From: JAIQET01 sp035542575
Lineage (GTDB): Bacteria; Acidobacteriota; Terriglobia; Terriglobales; Acidobacteriaceae
Direction: 5' to 3'
Length of the DNA stretch: 42,766 nt
NCBI GenBank assembly: GCA_035542575.1
Contig: DATKLE010000099.1
Span: forward strand, 1 to 42,766
Shown in pieces: positions 6,968 to 16,246 of this stretch (positions are counted from its first letter, which is position 1; every line of letters begins with the position of its first letter). The notes under the pieces were generated by a model. It had not been told where the DNA came from, made no database searches, and was given only the letters and a program-made list of their open reading frames with translations. Both the position numbers and the translations under genes were made by a program.

Positions 6968-9382
6968 ATGGCCAGTCCCTTTCAACCCGCCGGTTCGGCT
7001 TCCAATCGGGTGCGTATCGTCGTAGCGACCTCGGTGATGCTCACCTTTATTTCATATTGGCGCGCTGCCGCCATCGTGCTCAATGACCTGGGCTCCTCGG
7101 CATTTTACGCCGCCGGCATCGCGGAGCAGGCCGTGGGCAAAGCGGCGCCCTGGTTCATCGTCGGCGTCATGCTGTTCTCCTTCACCGTGCGCGCCGTCTA
7201 TGTCGAAAGCTGTTCCATGTTCGTGCGCGGCGGCGTCTATCGCGTGGTCAAAGAAGCGCTGGGCGGAATGCTCGCCAAATTCAGCGTTTCTGCCCTCATG
7301 TTCGACTACATCCTGACCGGCCCCATCTCGGGCGTGTCCGCGGGACAGTACATCGCCGGCCTGATCAACGATGTCTTCCTCACTGCCGACAATCATGGCC
7401 TGATCCCCCAGGCCGTCCACACCCTGTTCCATGGCACGCCCAAGGTCAATGTGGATGCAACCGCGGTCACCTTCGCGGTGGCCGTCACCCTGTACTACTG
7501 GTGGCAGAATACCAAGGGCATCCAGGAATCCAGCGAGAAAGCCCTGTGGGTCATGCAGATCACCACCGTAATGGTGGTGATTCTGCTGGCCTGGTCTGCG
7601 CTCACTCTGGCCAGAAACGGATACCAGCCGGTCCCTCTGCCCACTCCGGCGAATCTGCATTTCTCCAAAGAATCGCTGGGGTTTCTCCACCACTCCTATC
7701 CCGAGCAGAACCTGGCGGGGCTGTTCGGCCTCTTCGGCATCCTGATTGCTTTTGGACACTCCGTGCTGGCCATGAGCGGAGAGGAGTCGCTGGCCCAGGT
7801 TAATCGTGAACTCGCGCATCCCAAGCTCAAGAACCTCAAACGCGCTGCCATCATCATCGCCATCTACAGCTTCGTGTTCACGGGTCTTACCGCATTGTTG
7901 TTCGTGATGATCATTCCCGACTCGGTGCGCGTCCCCGTCTACAAGGACAATCTGATCGCCGGCCTCGCCATGTACATGTGGGGACCACAACTGTTGCGAC
8001 TGCTGTTTCGCGCCTTCGTGGTCGTAGTCGGCTTCCTCATCCTCTCCGGAGCCGTGAACACCGCGATTATCGGTTCCAACGGAGTGCTGAACCGCGTTTC
8101 CGAAGACGGCGTGCTCACCGACTGGTTCCGCCGGCCGCATCCCCATTTTGGGACTACCTATCGCATCATCAATCTGGTGGTCTTCCTGCAGTTGTTCACC
8201 ATTCTGGCCAGCCGCGGCAACGTGTACGTGCTGGGTGAAGCCTACGCCTTCGGCGTGATCTGGAGTTTCACCTTCAACAGCCTCGCCATGCTCGTCCTGC
8301 GCTTCAAATACAAAGGCGAGCGCGGCTGGAAGGTACCGCCCAATCTACGGATCGCCGGGCGCGAGATTCCGCTCGGGCTTGCCTCCGTTTTCCTGGTCCT
8401 GCTCTCTACGGCGATCGTTAATCTGTTCACCAAGTCCATTGCTACCGTCGCGGGAGTCTCGTTTTCCGCTGCATTTTTCCTTATCTTTTCCGTCTCCGAG
8501 CGCGTGAACCAGCGCAAGCACGTGCTGGTTGAGCAGCAGATGAAGGAGCACTTCCAACTGCTGCAGCGGGACACGGTGGAGCGCAGCGGCCTGGGCATCC
8601 GGCAGGGAAATCTGCTCATTCCTGTCCGCGATTACAACACCATGGGGCACCTGAAATGGGCGCTGGAGCGCACGGACACCAAGGAGCAGGACATTGTCGT
8701 CATGTCGGCGCGCGTCAGCCAGTTTGGCGCTGCCGCCTATGACTTGGCCACGGAGCAGATTTTCAGCGACTACGAGCAGCGCCTTTTCACCAGGGCCGTA
8801 GCCGTGGCGGAGAGCTTCGGCAAGCGCGTTTCTTTGCTGGTGGTGCCCGCACGCGATGTCGGCTCGGCCATCGTGCAGACAGCGATGAACCTGGAGTCTT
8901 CCGCCATTGTCGCAGGCGTTTCCAGCAAAATGACTCCCCAGGAGCAGGCCTTCCAACTGGGACGGGTTTGGGAGGCCGTGGACGAGCCCAAGCGCCAGTT
9001 CGTCCTGCAGATCGTTCACCCCGACTTGAAAACCGTGGATACCTTCCACATTGGTCCGCATACTCCTTCGATGAAGACTGAGGATGTCCACCTGGTGCAC
9101 CGGCTCTGGCTGAACATCACCCACGAGCCCGGCCTGGACAAACTGCATCACAACGACATCCTGACCGAGGCCCTCACCCGCTTTGCCCGGGATTATGCCG
9201 GCCGGGAACGCGAGGAGATTCTCAAGGAGTTGCGCAAGACCTCGGGAAAGACCGTCACCACGCGGCTCCTGGGTGGAGAACACGGCCGCGATGCACATCG
9301 GGGGCCGCCTGTCTCTAGGGAAGAGTCCGATTCGAAAGACGGCGACAAGGGACCGCCCAGTCCGCCGGTGGTCGGGCCCTGA
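6968..9382 (+). CDS. APC-superfamily amino-acid transporter with long soluble C-terminal domain
   Basis: An 804-aa inner-membrane protein. Residues 10-500 contain about twelve hydrophobic segments with APC features: a first helix region around TSVMLTFISYWRAAAIVLNDLGSSAFYAAG, an MFVRGGVYRVVKEALGG loop, a conserved-looking AMSGEESLAQVNRELAHPKLKNLKRA segment, and a late NSLAMLVLRFKYKGERGWK loop. Residues 510-800 are soluble and resemble universal-stress-type tandem cytoplasmic domains of some permeases (NTMGHLKWALERTDTKEQDIVVMSARV; RVSLLVVPARDVGSAIVQTAMNLESSAIVAG), suggesting regulatory ligand sensing. The tail adds an Arg/Lys- and Pro-rich end. The substrate cannot be read from the sequence. 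It may be co-transcribed with the 47-aa peptide. Confidence 0.88.
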   Translation: MASPFQPAGSASNRVRIVVATSVMLTFISYWRAAAIVLNDLGSSAFYAAGIAEQAVGKAAPWFIVGVMLFSFTVRAVYVESCSMFVRGGVYRVVKEALGGMLAKFSVSALMFDYILTGPISGVSAGQYIAGLINDVFLTADNHGLIPQAVHTLFHGTPKVNVDATAVTFAVAVTLYYWWQNTKGIQESSEKALWVMQITTVMVVILLAWSALTLARNGYQPVPLPTPANLHFSKESLGFLHHSYPEQNLAGLFGLFGILIAFGHSVLAMSGEESLAQVNRELAHPKLKNLKRAAIIIAIYSFVFTGLTALLFVMIIPDSVRVPVYKDNLIAGLAMYMWGPQLLRLLFRAFVVVVGFLILSGAVNTAIIGSNGVLNRVSEDGVLTDWFRRPHPHFGTTYRIINLVVFLQLFTILASRGNVYVLGEAYAFGVIWSFTFNSLAMLVLRFKYKGERGWKVPPNLRIAGREIPLGLASVFLVLLSTAIVNLFTKSIATVAGVSFSAAFFLIFSVSERVNQRKHVLVEQQMKEHFQLLQRDTVERSGLGIRQGNLLIPVRDYNTMGHLKWALERTDTKEQDIVVMSARVSQFGAAAYDLATEQIFSDYEQRLFTRAVAVAESFGKRVSLLVVPARDVGSAIVQTAMNLESSAIVAGVSSKMTPQEQAFQLGRVWEAVDEPKRQFVLQIVHPDLKTVDTFHIGPHTPSMKTEDVHLVHRLWLNITHEPGLDKLHHNDILTEALTRFARDYAGREREEILKELRKTSGKTVTTRLLGGEHGRDAHRGPPVSREESDSKDGDKGPPSPPVVGP

Positions 9383-9383
9383 C

Positions 9384-9397
9384 GGTGTAGCGCCGAC
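9384..9397. repeat. 14-bp repeat copy A
   Basis: GGTGTAGCGCCGAC occurs here, just after the APC transporter stop, and again exactly at 14160-14173. Both copies are intergenic and lie at gene 3' ends. Probably part of a degenerate interspersed palindrome. Confidence 0.45.
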
Positions 9398-9447
9398 GGC
9401 GGGCGCCAAGGTCCGCCGACTCGGATAAGGTTTGCGCTGCCCCCTTG

Positions 9448-12303
9448 CTACGCGCGGCGGGCGGCGCGGCTCTTGCGTGCCACCAGCAGATAGCCTGCTT
9501 TGGTGGCGTCCTTCTCGAGCGCAATCAAGCGAGCGCGCCCGGCGCGGGGATCGCCACTTTTCGTCTCAATTTCTCCCAGAGCCAGGCGTGCCTGGAACTG
9601 CAGCCCGGTGAGCGCCTCTTTCGTGGCATTCGTCAGCGTGCCTTGCAGCATGGTTTCGGCTGCGGCTACATCGGCGGTATTCCGAGAAGCCGCGCGCAGT
9701 TGGGCGGCTTCGATGTCCACCGCAATATGCACGCTGGCGTCACCACTCTCTTTGGAAAGTGTCGAGGCATGTTCAACCGCATCGCGGGCTTCGGTGATTT
9801 TTCCCTGCTCTCGCAGTGCCCGGGCAAGGACCGCATAGGCCAAGGCCTCGCTGTCCGCGTCCTTCACGTTCTCAAACCGCCCCGCAACTTCGCGAGCGGC
9901 CGATTCCGCCGCTGCGAGCTTGCCTTCCTCCAGCGACAAATTGGCCAGGGCCATCTGGCTGACCGCAATCACCCGCTGTTCCCCAATTCGATTTCGGATG
10001 TCGAGAGCGCTTTCGTGGCTCTTGCGCGCTTCGGAAAGATTTCCCTGCGCGTAGTAAACATCGCCGAGCAGGGAAAGCGCGTATGCGGTGAGGCTCTGGT
10101 TGCCAAGCTCGCGGCAGATGGTCAGCGACTCGTTATATCGCTTTCGGGCCTCTTCCAGCCTGCCCTCGTCCACCAGCACGATTCCGATATTGTCCAGCGA
10201 GCGCGCCACGCCACCCTTGTCGCCAATCTCGCGGAAAGCGGCCTGCGCCTCTTCGAGCATTTTTCGGGATCCTGCCAGGTCCGCCTGGCTGCGCAGGACA
10301 CCCGCCAGATTGTTCAGCACCATGCCCTCGGCTTTTTTCGCGCCGATGGCTCGATTGGTAGCCAGCGCATCTTCGTAGGTCTTTCTTGCCTCCGCCAGAT
10401 CGCCCTCTTCCATGTGCACGGTCCCAATGTTGTTCAGTGCCCGGGCTACGCCCGAACGATCGCCGGCGGCGGCGAAAATTTGTCGCGCATCCTCACAGGC
10501 CGAGACGGACTCCTTGGGCTTTCCCAGGTAACGAAGCGACGAGCATTCCGCGATGCGTGCCTCCGCCAATAAAAGGCGGGCGCCCTCGGCGGCCGCTCGG
10601 CCGACCGCCCGGGTGGCTGCCTGCTGCTGCCGTTTGAAATCGCCAACGGAAGCGCTGGCGCTCGCCTCCGCCAGGTCAATGCGGACATCGTCCGATGCGG
10701 GCGATGGCAGTTTTCGCAGCATGCCCACCGTGGCCAGAGCATCCTTGCCTTTTCCGGCGGCGACCTGGGCTGCCGCTAAACGCAATCCATAATCCAGATT
10801 GTCCGGGAAGAATTCGAAGAGCGTGTGATAGGTCTCAACCGCTTTAGGCCATTGGCTTGTGATCTCAAAGGATTGCCCCTCGATCCAGAGCCGCTCTTGC
10901 CGGGAAAGGTTGGAGGATAAATCGAGAGATTTCTTGGCTTCCGCCCTGGCGTTGGAGTCATAACCCATCGCTTTCCATGCGGTGGCAAGCCCCGAATACG
11001 CAAGTGCAAAGCTGGGATCGGCGGCCACGGCTTTCTCCAGCAAATCGCGCACTCCGAGGCTGTCAAAGGCCCGCAATTTCTCCAAGCCCTCGGAGTACAG
11101 CCGCGCGGCTTCTGGATTTGAAGGCAGCGCAGCTTTCACCCCCGCCGCTTCCGCAGGCGTAACTTCGCCCGCCCCGAGCTTCTGACGCAGCTGTGCACCG
11201 GCCTTCACGACCAGATCGTCCAGCTGTGACTCCGCCCCTTTTTCTGACACCAACGCCAGGGCTTCTCCCGTGCGGGCATCCTGCAGACGCAAATCCAGAC
11301 GAATCTGGCCCCCTGATTCTGTGCCCAGATCCAGATACGATCCCAGAACCACAAAGTCGCTGTTCAGGCTCTTACGCAGCTTCGCCAGTGTGTCGGGCGC
11401 TAAGCTGTCCGCCTCCCCTATCGTGAGATCGCTTCTCACGCGGGCGACAGTTTCTCCCGAAATTGTCCGGAGCTGCTCGCCAGCGGCCAACTCGGTGGTC
11501 AACATTTCGGAGAGCGCGGTGGACACCCAACCCGCTTCCGGCCTGCCGGAAAGGTTCTTGAACCCCAGCACCGCGACCGAACGCCGCAGGTTCACCGGCG
11601 CCGGGGCGGGTGCTTTTGGCCTCCAGCGCAACAACAAGTATCCGCTGACAGCCAGGAGGAAAACAGTCATGACCCCCGCTGTGATTGCCAGCCAACGCCG
11701 CCGCGACAACGCTGCCACCGGAGCGCCGACGCTCACCTTTTCCAGATCTTTCCTCAACTCGCGGGTGGATTGATAGCGGTCAGCGGCGTCTTTTTCGAGA
11801 CATCTGAGGATGATGGCTTCCATCGCCGCGGACAGGTTGGGGTTGTGCTTCCGAGGCGCTACCGGGGATTTGTGGATGATGTCGGCTGCCAATACCGCTG
11901 CGAACTGACTGTCGAAGGGCCGGCGCCCGGTGCACATCTCGTACAGCACAGCTCCGATCGCCCAGATATCGCTGCGAAAATCTGCCCCTTCTCCGCGCAA
12001 CTGTTCCGGAGCCATGTAGGGCAGTGTGCCGGTGACCTCTTGAGATTGGGTCAAGGTTGCGGTGAGAGCGCCCTCCCCCTCTCGCGGCAGCTGCCGGGCC
12101 AGCCCGAAGTCGAGAATCTTCAGTTGGCCCGTGGGCGTAACGCGCAGGTTGGCTGGCTTAAGGTCGCGATGCACGATGCCCTCTGCGTGGGCGGCATCCA
12201 CCCCCTCGACCAGTTGCAGCCCCAGGCGCACGGCTTCCTGTTGCGGCAGAGCACCGGCGGCCAGCTTGTCGTCGAGAGAAAGGCCGGGGACAAGCTCCAT
12301 CAC
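9448..12303 (-). CDS. Ser/Thr protein kinase with TPR tail: main fragment of a frameshifted gene
   Basis: This 951-codon frame holds most of a PknB-type receptor kinase with a TPR sensor. It begins MELVPGLSLDDKL, that is, at the kinase hinge, and contains the catalytic loop HRDLKPANL, the DFGLARQ metal motif and APEQLRG. A single membrane helix follows (WLAITAGVMTVFLLAVSGYLLL, about residues 205-226). Next is a domain resembling the FlgO/CHASE-like sensor found in acidobacterial kinases (SVAVLGFKNLSG...LLTTELAAG), then about 500 residues of TPR-like helical repeats. The ATP-binding lobe is in another frame at 12300-12554; one base is missing at the junction, so alone this piece lacks the P-loop and cannot be an active kinase. 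Confidence 0.85.
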   Translation of the reverse strand: MMELVPGLSLDDKLAAGALPQQEAVRLGLQLVEGVDAAHAEGIVHRDLKPANLRVTPTGQLKILDFGLARQLPREGEGALTATLTQSQEVTGTLPYMAPEQLRGEGADFRSDIWAIGAVLYEMCTGRRPFDSQFAAVLAADIIHKSPVAPRKHNPNLSAAMEAIILRCLEKDAADRYQSTRELRKDLEKVSVGAPVAALSRRRWLAITAGVMTVFLLAVSGYLLLRWRPKAPAPAPVNLRRSVAVLGFKNLSGRPEAGWVSTALSEMLTTELAAGEQLRTISGETVARVRSDLTIGEADSLAPDTLAKLRKSLNSDFVVLGSYLDLGTESGGQIRLDLRLQDARTGEALALVSEKGAESQLDDLVVKAGAQLRQKLGAGEVTPAEAAGVKAALPSNPEAARLYSEGLEKLRAFDSLGVRDLLEKAVAADPSFALAYSGLATAWKAMGYDSNARAEAKKSLDLSSNLSRQERLWIEGQSFEITSQWPKAVETYHTLFEFFPDNLDYGLRLAAAQVAAGKGKDALATVGMLRKLPSPASDDVRIDLAEASASASVGDFKRQQQAATRAVGRAAAEGARLLLAEARIAECSSLRYLGKPKESVSACEDARQIFAAAGDRSGVARALNNIGTVHMEEGDLAEARKTYEDALATNRAIGAKKAEGMVLNNLAGVLRSQADLAGSRKMLEEAQAAFREIGDKGGVARSLDNIGIVLVDEGRLEEARKRYNESLTICRELGNQSLTAYALSLLGDVYYAQGNLSEARKSHESALDIRNRIGEQRVIAVSQMALANLSLEEGKLAAAESAAREVAGRFENVKDADSEALAYAVLARALREQGKITEARDAVEHASTLSKESGDASVHIAVDIEAAQLRAASRNTADVAAAETMLQGTLTNATKEALTGLQFQARLALGEIETKSGDPRAGRARLIALEKDATKAGYLLVARKSRAARRA

Positions 12304-12554
12304 AGAAAGTCAACAGTCTCCTGGCTGTCGACTTCGTGAACCGTCTCGATGTTCGGATGATTGAGTTTGGCCAGGGCCAGGGCCTCTTTGCGGAAACGCC
12401 GGCGTGCTGCTTCGTCCGCAAGAAAGCCCGGCGGGAGGACCTTCAGGGCAACATCGCGATCCAGTTGATCGTCGTGAGCGCGATAGACCTCGCCCATTCC
12501 ACCGGCGCCAATCTTCTCGACCACACGGTAATGACCGAGAACCTGGCCGATCAT
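12300..12554 (-). CDS. Ser/Thr kinase N-lobe: 5' fragment of the same frameshifted gene
   Basis: ATG at 12554, eight bases after an AAAGGAG ribosome binding site, starts MIGQVLGHYRVVEKIG. The glycine loop GAGGMGEVYRA, the ATP-anchoring Lys in VALKVL and the helix-C Glu in RFRKEALAL are all present. The frame stops at TGA directly after ETVDFL, exactly where the hinge V-M-E-L should follow; those residues occur in the -1 frame beginning at 12303. The TGA and downstream ATG overlap as TGATG, so reinitiation is conceivable, but the simplest explanation is a single missing G, either a true mutation or an assembly error. A good ribosome binding site argues the gene was recently intact. Confidence 0.85.
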   Translation of the reverse strand: MIGQVLGHYRVVEKIGAGGMGEVYRAHDDQLDRDVALKVLPPGFLADEAARRRFRKEALALAKLNHPNIETVHEVDSQETVDFL

Positions 12555-12666
12555 GGCGAGGCACTCCTTTGGGGCCAGCATCCTAGGATGGGCTGGTGGA
12601 CAAGTCAACCGAAAGGACAGCGTGACCCGAAGCTGCGTAGATGGGGAGCAGGGTAAAATCGTCAAC

Positions 12667-14061
12667 ATGAAGTCCCGGCTCTTTCTGATCTGTGTTGTGC
12701 TCGTGCTGGCCTCTTTGGCTTTCGGTGCCCCCGCCACGATGCGACTGGATTACTATCACACCGGCAACGCTACCCAGGAGATGTTCAGCCTGGACCGCAC
12801 CGTGATCGAGCCGCTGCCGTGGCCTGGAGATCCGGGCAAGGCCATTGATGACAGCAATCTCGGCCTGTATCTGTTTGAGGTCCACGACTTGGCCAGTGGA
12901 AGGCTGCTCTACTCGCGGGGATTCAACTCCGTCTATGGCGAGTGGGTGACCACCGCCGAGGCCAACTCGGCGAGCCGCACCTTCTCCGAGTCGCTGCGCT
13001 TTCCGGCTCCCTCGGCGCCGGTGAAGATTGTTTTGAAGAAGCGCGAAGAAGAGAAGTTTGTTGAAGTATGGACCACCACTATCGACCCGAAAGACAAGTT
13101 CATCGACACCTCGCGTCCGCCATCGCCCGGGCCATTGCTGGCCATACAGAAGTCGGGCGAGCCAGCGAACAAAGTGGACTTGCTCATTCTTGGCGATGGC
13201 TACACGGCCTCGGAGCGCGGCAAGTTTGAAAAAGACGCCCGCCGCTTCACTGAAATCCTTTTCTCCGCCGCACCGTTTCGCGAGCATCGTCAGGATTTCA
13301 ACGTCTGGGGACTGTGTCCTGCGGCGGCCGAATCCGGCGTTTCGCGTCCCTCGGCTGGGCAGCATCGCCGCTCCCCGCTGGGCGCGACTTACGACACCTT
13401 CGACACCGAACGCTACATCCTGACCACGGAGAATCGCACCCTGCGCGACGTGGCCTCCTATGCGCCCTACGAGTTCATTGAAATTCTGGTGAACGGAAAG
13501 ACGTACGGCGGCGGGGGGATCTTCAATCAGTTCGCAACGGTCGCCGCCGACAGCGAGTGGGCTCCGTATGTGTTTGTGCACGAGTTCGGCCATCACTTCG
13601 CCGCCCTGGCCGACGAGTACTACACTTCGGACGTCGCCTACGCGCCGCAAACCCGAAAGATTGAGCCCTGGGAGCCGAACGTGACCGCGCTACTCGATCC
13701 CGCCAACCTGAAGTGGAAGGACCTGGTGCAGTCCGGCACGCCGATCCCGACGCCCTGGCACAAAGAGGAATTCGAAGCCTACGAGCGCGACATTCAAACG
13801 AAGCGCCGCGAACTCCGCGCCCAGAACCGTCCGGAATCGGAGATGGACAAGCTGTTCAAGGAGGAACGCCGGAGCGAAGATGCGCTTCTGGCTTCAGAGA
13901 AGTACGCCGGGAAGGTGGGCGCCTTCGAAGGCGCCGACTACGAGGCCCACGGCTACTACCGCCCCGAGGTGAACTGCATCATGTTCACCCGGCATCCCGC
14001 TTTCTGCGCGGTCTGCAGAAGGGCGATTGAGCGGGTGATTGGGATGTATGCCGGCCGGTGA
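12667..14061 (+). CDS. Secreted M64-family (IgA peptidase-like) metallopeptidase
   Basis: A 464-aa protein. ATG at 12667 opens a signal peptide (MKSRLFLICVVLVLASLAFGAPA). Residues 15-165 form an M64 N-terminal-type beta domain (LDYYHTGNATQEMFSLDR). The catalytic domain carries DLLILGDGYTASE and the zinc motif HEFGHHFAALADEYY near residues 303-317: two His ligands and Glu of HExxH and the downstream Asp/Glu. The C-terminus holds a cysteine-containing NCIMFTRHPAFCAVCRRAIE. Substrate unknown; the IgA name is historical. It diverges from the kinase gene, 112 bases apart, and an in-frame extension upstream of 12667 is not used here because it would destroy the signal peptide. Confidence 0.92.
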   Translation: MKSRLFLICVVLVLASLAFGAPATMRLDYYHTGNATQEMFSLDRTVIEPLPWPGDPGKAIDDSNLGLYLFEVHDLASGRLLYSRGFNSVYGEWVTTAEANSASRTFSESLRFPAPSAPVKIVLKKREEEKFVEVWTTTIDPKDKFIDTSRPPSPGPLLAIQKSGEPANKVDLLILGDGYTASERGKFEKDARRFTEILFSAAPFREHRQDFNVWGLCPAAAESGVSRPSAGQHRRSPLGATYDTFDTERYILTTENRTLRDVASYAPYEFIEILVNGKTYGGGGIFNQFATVAADSEWAPYVFVHEFGHHFAALADEYYTSDVAYAPQTRKIEPWEPNVTALLDPANLKWKDLVQSGTPIPTPWHKEEFEAYERDIQTKRRELRAQNRPESEMDKLFKEERRSEDALLASEKYAGKVGAFEGADYEAHGYYRPEVNCIMFTRHPAFCAVCRRAIERVIGMYAGR

Positions 14062-14159
14062 TCGATGAGAAATTCCCCCGCGCGAGTGGAGAAACGTTCA
14101 GGTCCCCGCGACTGCAACCGCTCTCATGAACACGCCAGCGAGCGTTACTGGGAAATGGG

Positions 14160-14173
14160 GGTGTAGCGCCGAC
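14160..14173. repeat. 14-bp repeat copy B
   Basis: An exact copy of the GGTGTAGCGCCGAC at 9384-9397, in the 157-base gap between the M64 peptidase and the TPR gene (convergent 3' ends). Nothing else was recognised in this gap. Confidence 0.45.
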
Positions 14174-14218
14174 GAACGCGCTGACTCTTATCCGCGTCTT
14201 GCTGAGACGCCGGATCGA

Positions 14219-16111
14219 TCAATTAGCGTGGGCCGGCACCAATTTCATCATCAATCTATTCAAGTGGGCTTTCACGCCAATCGTGGTGGAGTGGTTCTCG
14301 CCGAGCGTCCTGGCAGCAATGTCGTATGCCCGGCTCGCCAGCAGTTGCGCTCCCGGCAAGTCGCCCGTAGCCTCGAGGACTCGGGCCAGCATACCCATAA
14401 TAGTTGCCGTTTCGGGATGCTCGAGACCACGAGCTTTTTCGCGGATACGCAGTGCGAGCCGATAGAGAGGTTCGGCCTCGGTAAATCTGCCTCTTCTGTA
14501 CAGAAGCGTCGCGAGGTTGAATAAGGTCGAGCCGACGGCGAGATCCTCCGAACCGAGAGCCGCCTCGTAGATCACCAGGGCACGCCGCAGCAGCATCTCC
14601 GCTTCATCGGGATTGCCATTCTCTTCGAGCGTAACGGCGAGGTTCGCGAGGGTTAGCGCTAACGCGGGATCGTTAGGCTTCAGTATTCTCTCCTTCACAC
14701 TGAGGGCTTGCCGTAACAGCGATTCGCTCCCTTTGACATCGCCCTGGGCGCGGCGAAGGAATGCGAGTGCCTCCAGTCCCGCAGCACAATTAGCATGATC
14801 CGGGCCATGTAACTTTTCCTCCAGAGACAAGGAGCGCCAGATCAGTGGCTCGGCACCCGCAAAGTTGCCCTTATCTCGGAGAAGCAGTCCTAGGCTGTGA
14901 AGTGTGGTCGCGACGAATTCGTTAGCCACGTCACCAGCGTGTTCACCAAGGACCAGAGCCCGGCGCATCTGTACTTCGGCTTCCCCGTAGTCGCGCTGTT
15001 GCCAAAGCAGCCACCCCAGGTTCCTAAGCGGAAGGGCCATGCCGGCATGATCCGGCCCCAGTTCTTTTCCTTTGATCTCAAGCACCCGCCGATACAGTGT
15101 TGCAGACTCCGCCCACTCGCCCTTGAACCGGAGCAGAGTGGCGAGGTGCTCGAGGGCCTCGGCCAGCGGAAGGGGCCGAGCCGGGCTTGATTCCTCCCCG
15201 GTTACCACTCGCCGCAGTAGCGGCTCGGCCGACGCGTAGTCTCCCTTTTCCATCAAGAGTAGACCAAGACGGCTGAGCGCAGCTGTGGTTCTCGGATCAC
15301 CTGGCCCAAAAGCCTTCTCCAGGATCTCGATGGAACGGCGAAAGAATGTCTCGGCCTTCGCATGATCTTTTTTCTGCCAAAACACCTCGGCGAGGTTGCT
15401 AAGGCTGAGTGCGATGTCTGGGCTGTCTGGTTTCAGCGCTTTCTCGCGGATGGACAGCGCGCGGTAATGCAACGATTCAGCCTCATCCAACTGGCCTCCC
15501 TGGGCAAGGGTTGTCGCAAGGTTGTGCAAACTGAGCGCCAGTTCCCCTTCCTCACCGCCGACACATCTCTCACGGATGCCCAAGGCGCGGCGAAACGCGT
15601 TCACGGCCCCTTCCAGGTCGCCTTTCTCGTGCAGCCGCAAGCCGAGTTGGTTGTAGATGTCGGCCGCTCTCCAATTGTCGTCACCGTATGCCGCCGCCAG
15701 GGTGGCAAGCATCCTCCGCGTCAAGGCCACTGCCGAGTCTAGATCACCCTTCGCGCGTGACAAGTGCGCAAGCCACTCGAGGGTTGAGAGGATGTCGGGA
15801 GAGTTGTGACCAATATTTCTTTCTTGAATGGCTAGTACTCGCTGGACCAGCAGTTCGGCTCCCGGCTTATCGCCTCGTTGCATCTTGAGATGGGCCAACA
15901 GGCGCAGGTAGTGGGCGATTTCGATGGCGTCTTTCCCCTGCCGTCGCTCAGTCATCTTCACCAACTGCTGCAGAGTGTCCTCTGCCATGGCGTAGTTGCC
16001 GCTGGCGGCAAACTGCTCAGCTTGGCGGCTTAACTCTGCCTTCGGGCTCGGCTGGTTCTCCAAGAGTCGCAGAAGGAAGAGAACGAGGAAAACGAGTATA
16101 ACTGATTCCAT
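14219..16111 (-). CDS. Tetratricopeptide-repeat protein (kinesin-light-chain-like repeats)
   Basis: A 630-aa protein. ATG at 16111 (MESVILVFLVLFLLRLLENQP) is preferred because AAGGAG lies eight bases upstream and it starts a membrane-anchor/signal-like helix; an ATG at 16150 would add 13 hydrophilic residues. The rest is a continuous array of about 14 repeats of 42 residues of the kinesin light chain / TPR type (for example ALSLHNLATTLAQGGQLDEAE, ALTLANLAVTLEENGNPDEAE), suited to protein-protein contacts. Repeats are internally homologous, so the gene could expand or contract by recombination. Codon use is somewhat less GC-biased than in the lipid A genes beside it. Its partner is unknown. 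Confidence 0.85.
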   Translation of the reverse strand: MESVILVFLVLFLLRLLENQPSPKAELSRQAEQFAASGNYAMAEDTLQQLVKMTERRQGKDAIEIAHYLRLLAHLKMQRGDKPGAELLVQRVLAIQERNIGHNSPDILSTLEWLAHLSRAKGDLDSAVALTRRMLATLAAAYGDDNWRAADIYNQLGLRLHEKGDLEGAVNAFRRALGIRERCVGGEEGELALSLHNLATTLAQGGQLDEAESLHYRALSIREKALKPDSPDIALSLSNLAEVFWQKKDHAKAETFFRRSIEILEKAFGPGDPRTTAALSRLGLLLMEKGDYASAEPLLRRVVTGEESSPARPLPLAEALEHLATLLRFKGEWAESATLYRRVLEIKGKELGPDHAGMALPLRNLGWLLWQQRDYGEAEVQMRRALVLGEHAGDVANEFVATTLHSLGLLLRDKGNFAGAEPLIWRSLSLEEKLHGPDHANCAAGLEALAFLRRAQGDVKGSESLLRQALSVKERILKPNDPALALTLANLAVTLEENGNPDEAEMLLRRALVIYEAALGSEDLAVGSTLFNLATLLYRRGRFTEAEPLYRLALRIREKARGLEHPETATIMGMLARVLEATGDLPGAQLLASRAYDIAARTLGENHSTTIGVKAHLNRLMMKLVPAHAN

Positions 16112-16246
16112 CCGGAGGACTCCTTCCTGCCTGCCAGAGGGGGACACCACTTGGTCTGCTGCTGATCTCTCACCTAGATTCTACGCGGGCAACGAACGGG
16201 AGTGAACCTGCTTGGGAAGCGCCCCCCACTCATCTGGAGCGGGATT

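Noticed and set aside
7052..8146. 364-aa open frame on the minus strand inside the APC transporter
   Set aside because: It mirrors a membrane-protein gene in the reverse strand, is rich in His/Gly/Asp without a family motif and no ribosome binding site. Antisense frames of this length are common in GC-rich genes.
12300..12303. Programmed -1 frameshift in the kinase gene
   Set aside because: No good X-XXY-YYZ slippery heptamer or strong downstream structure is evident at CTTTCTG-TGATG. A missing base is more economical.
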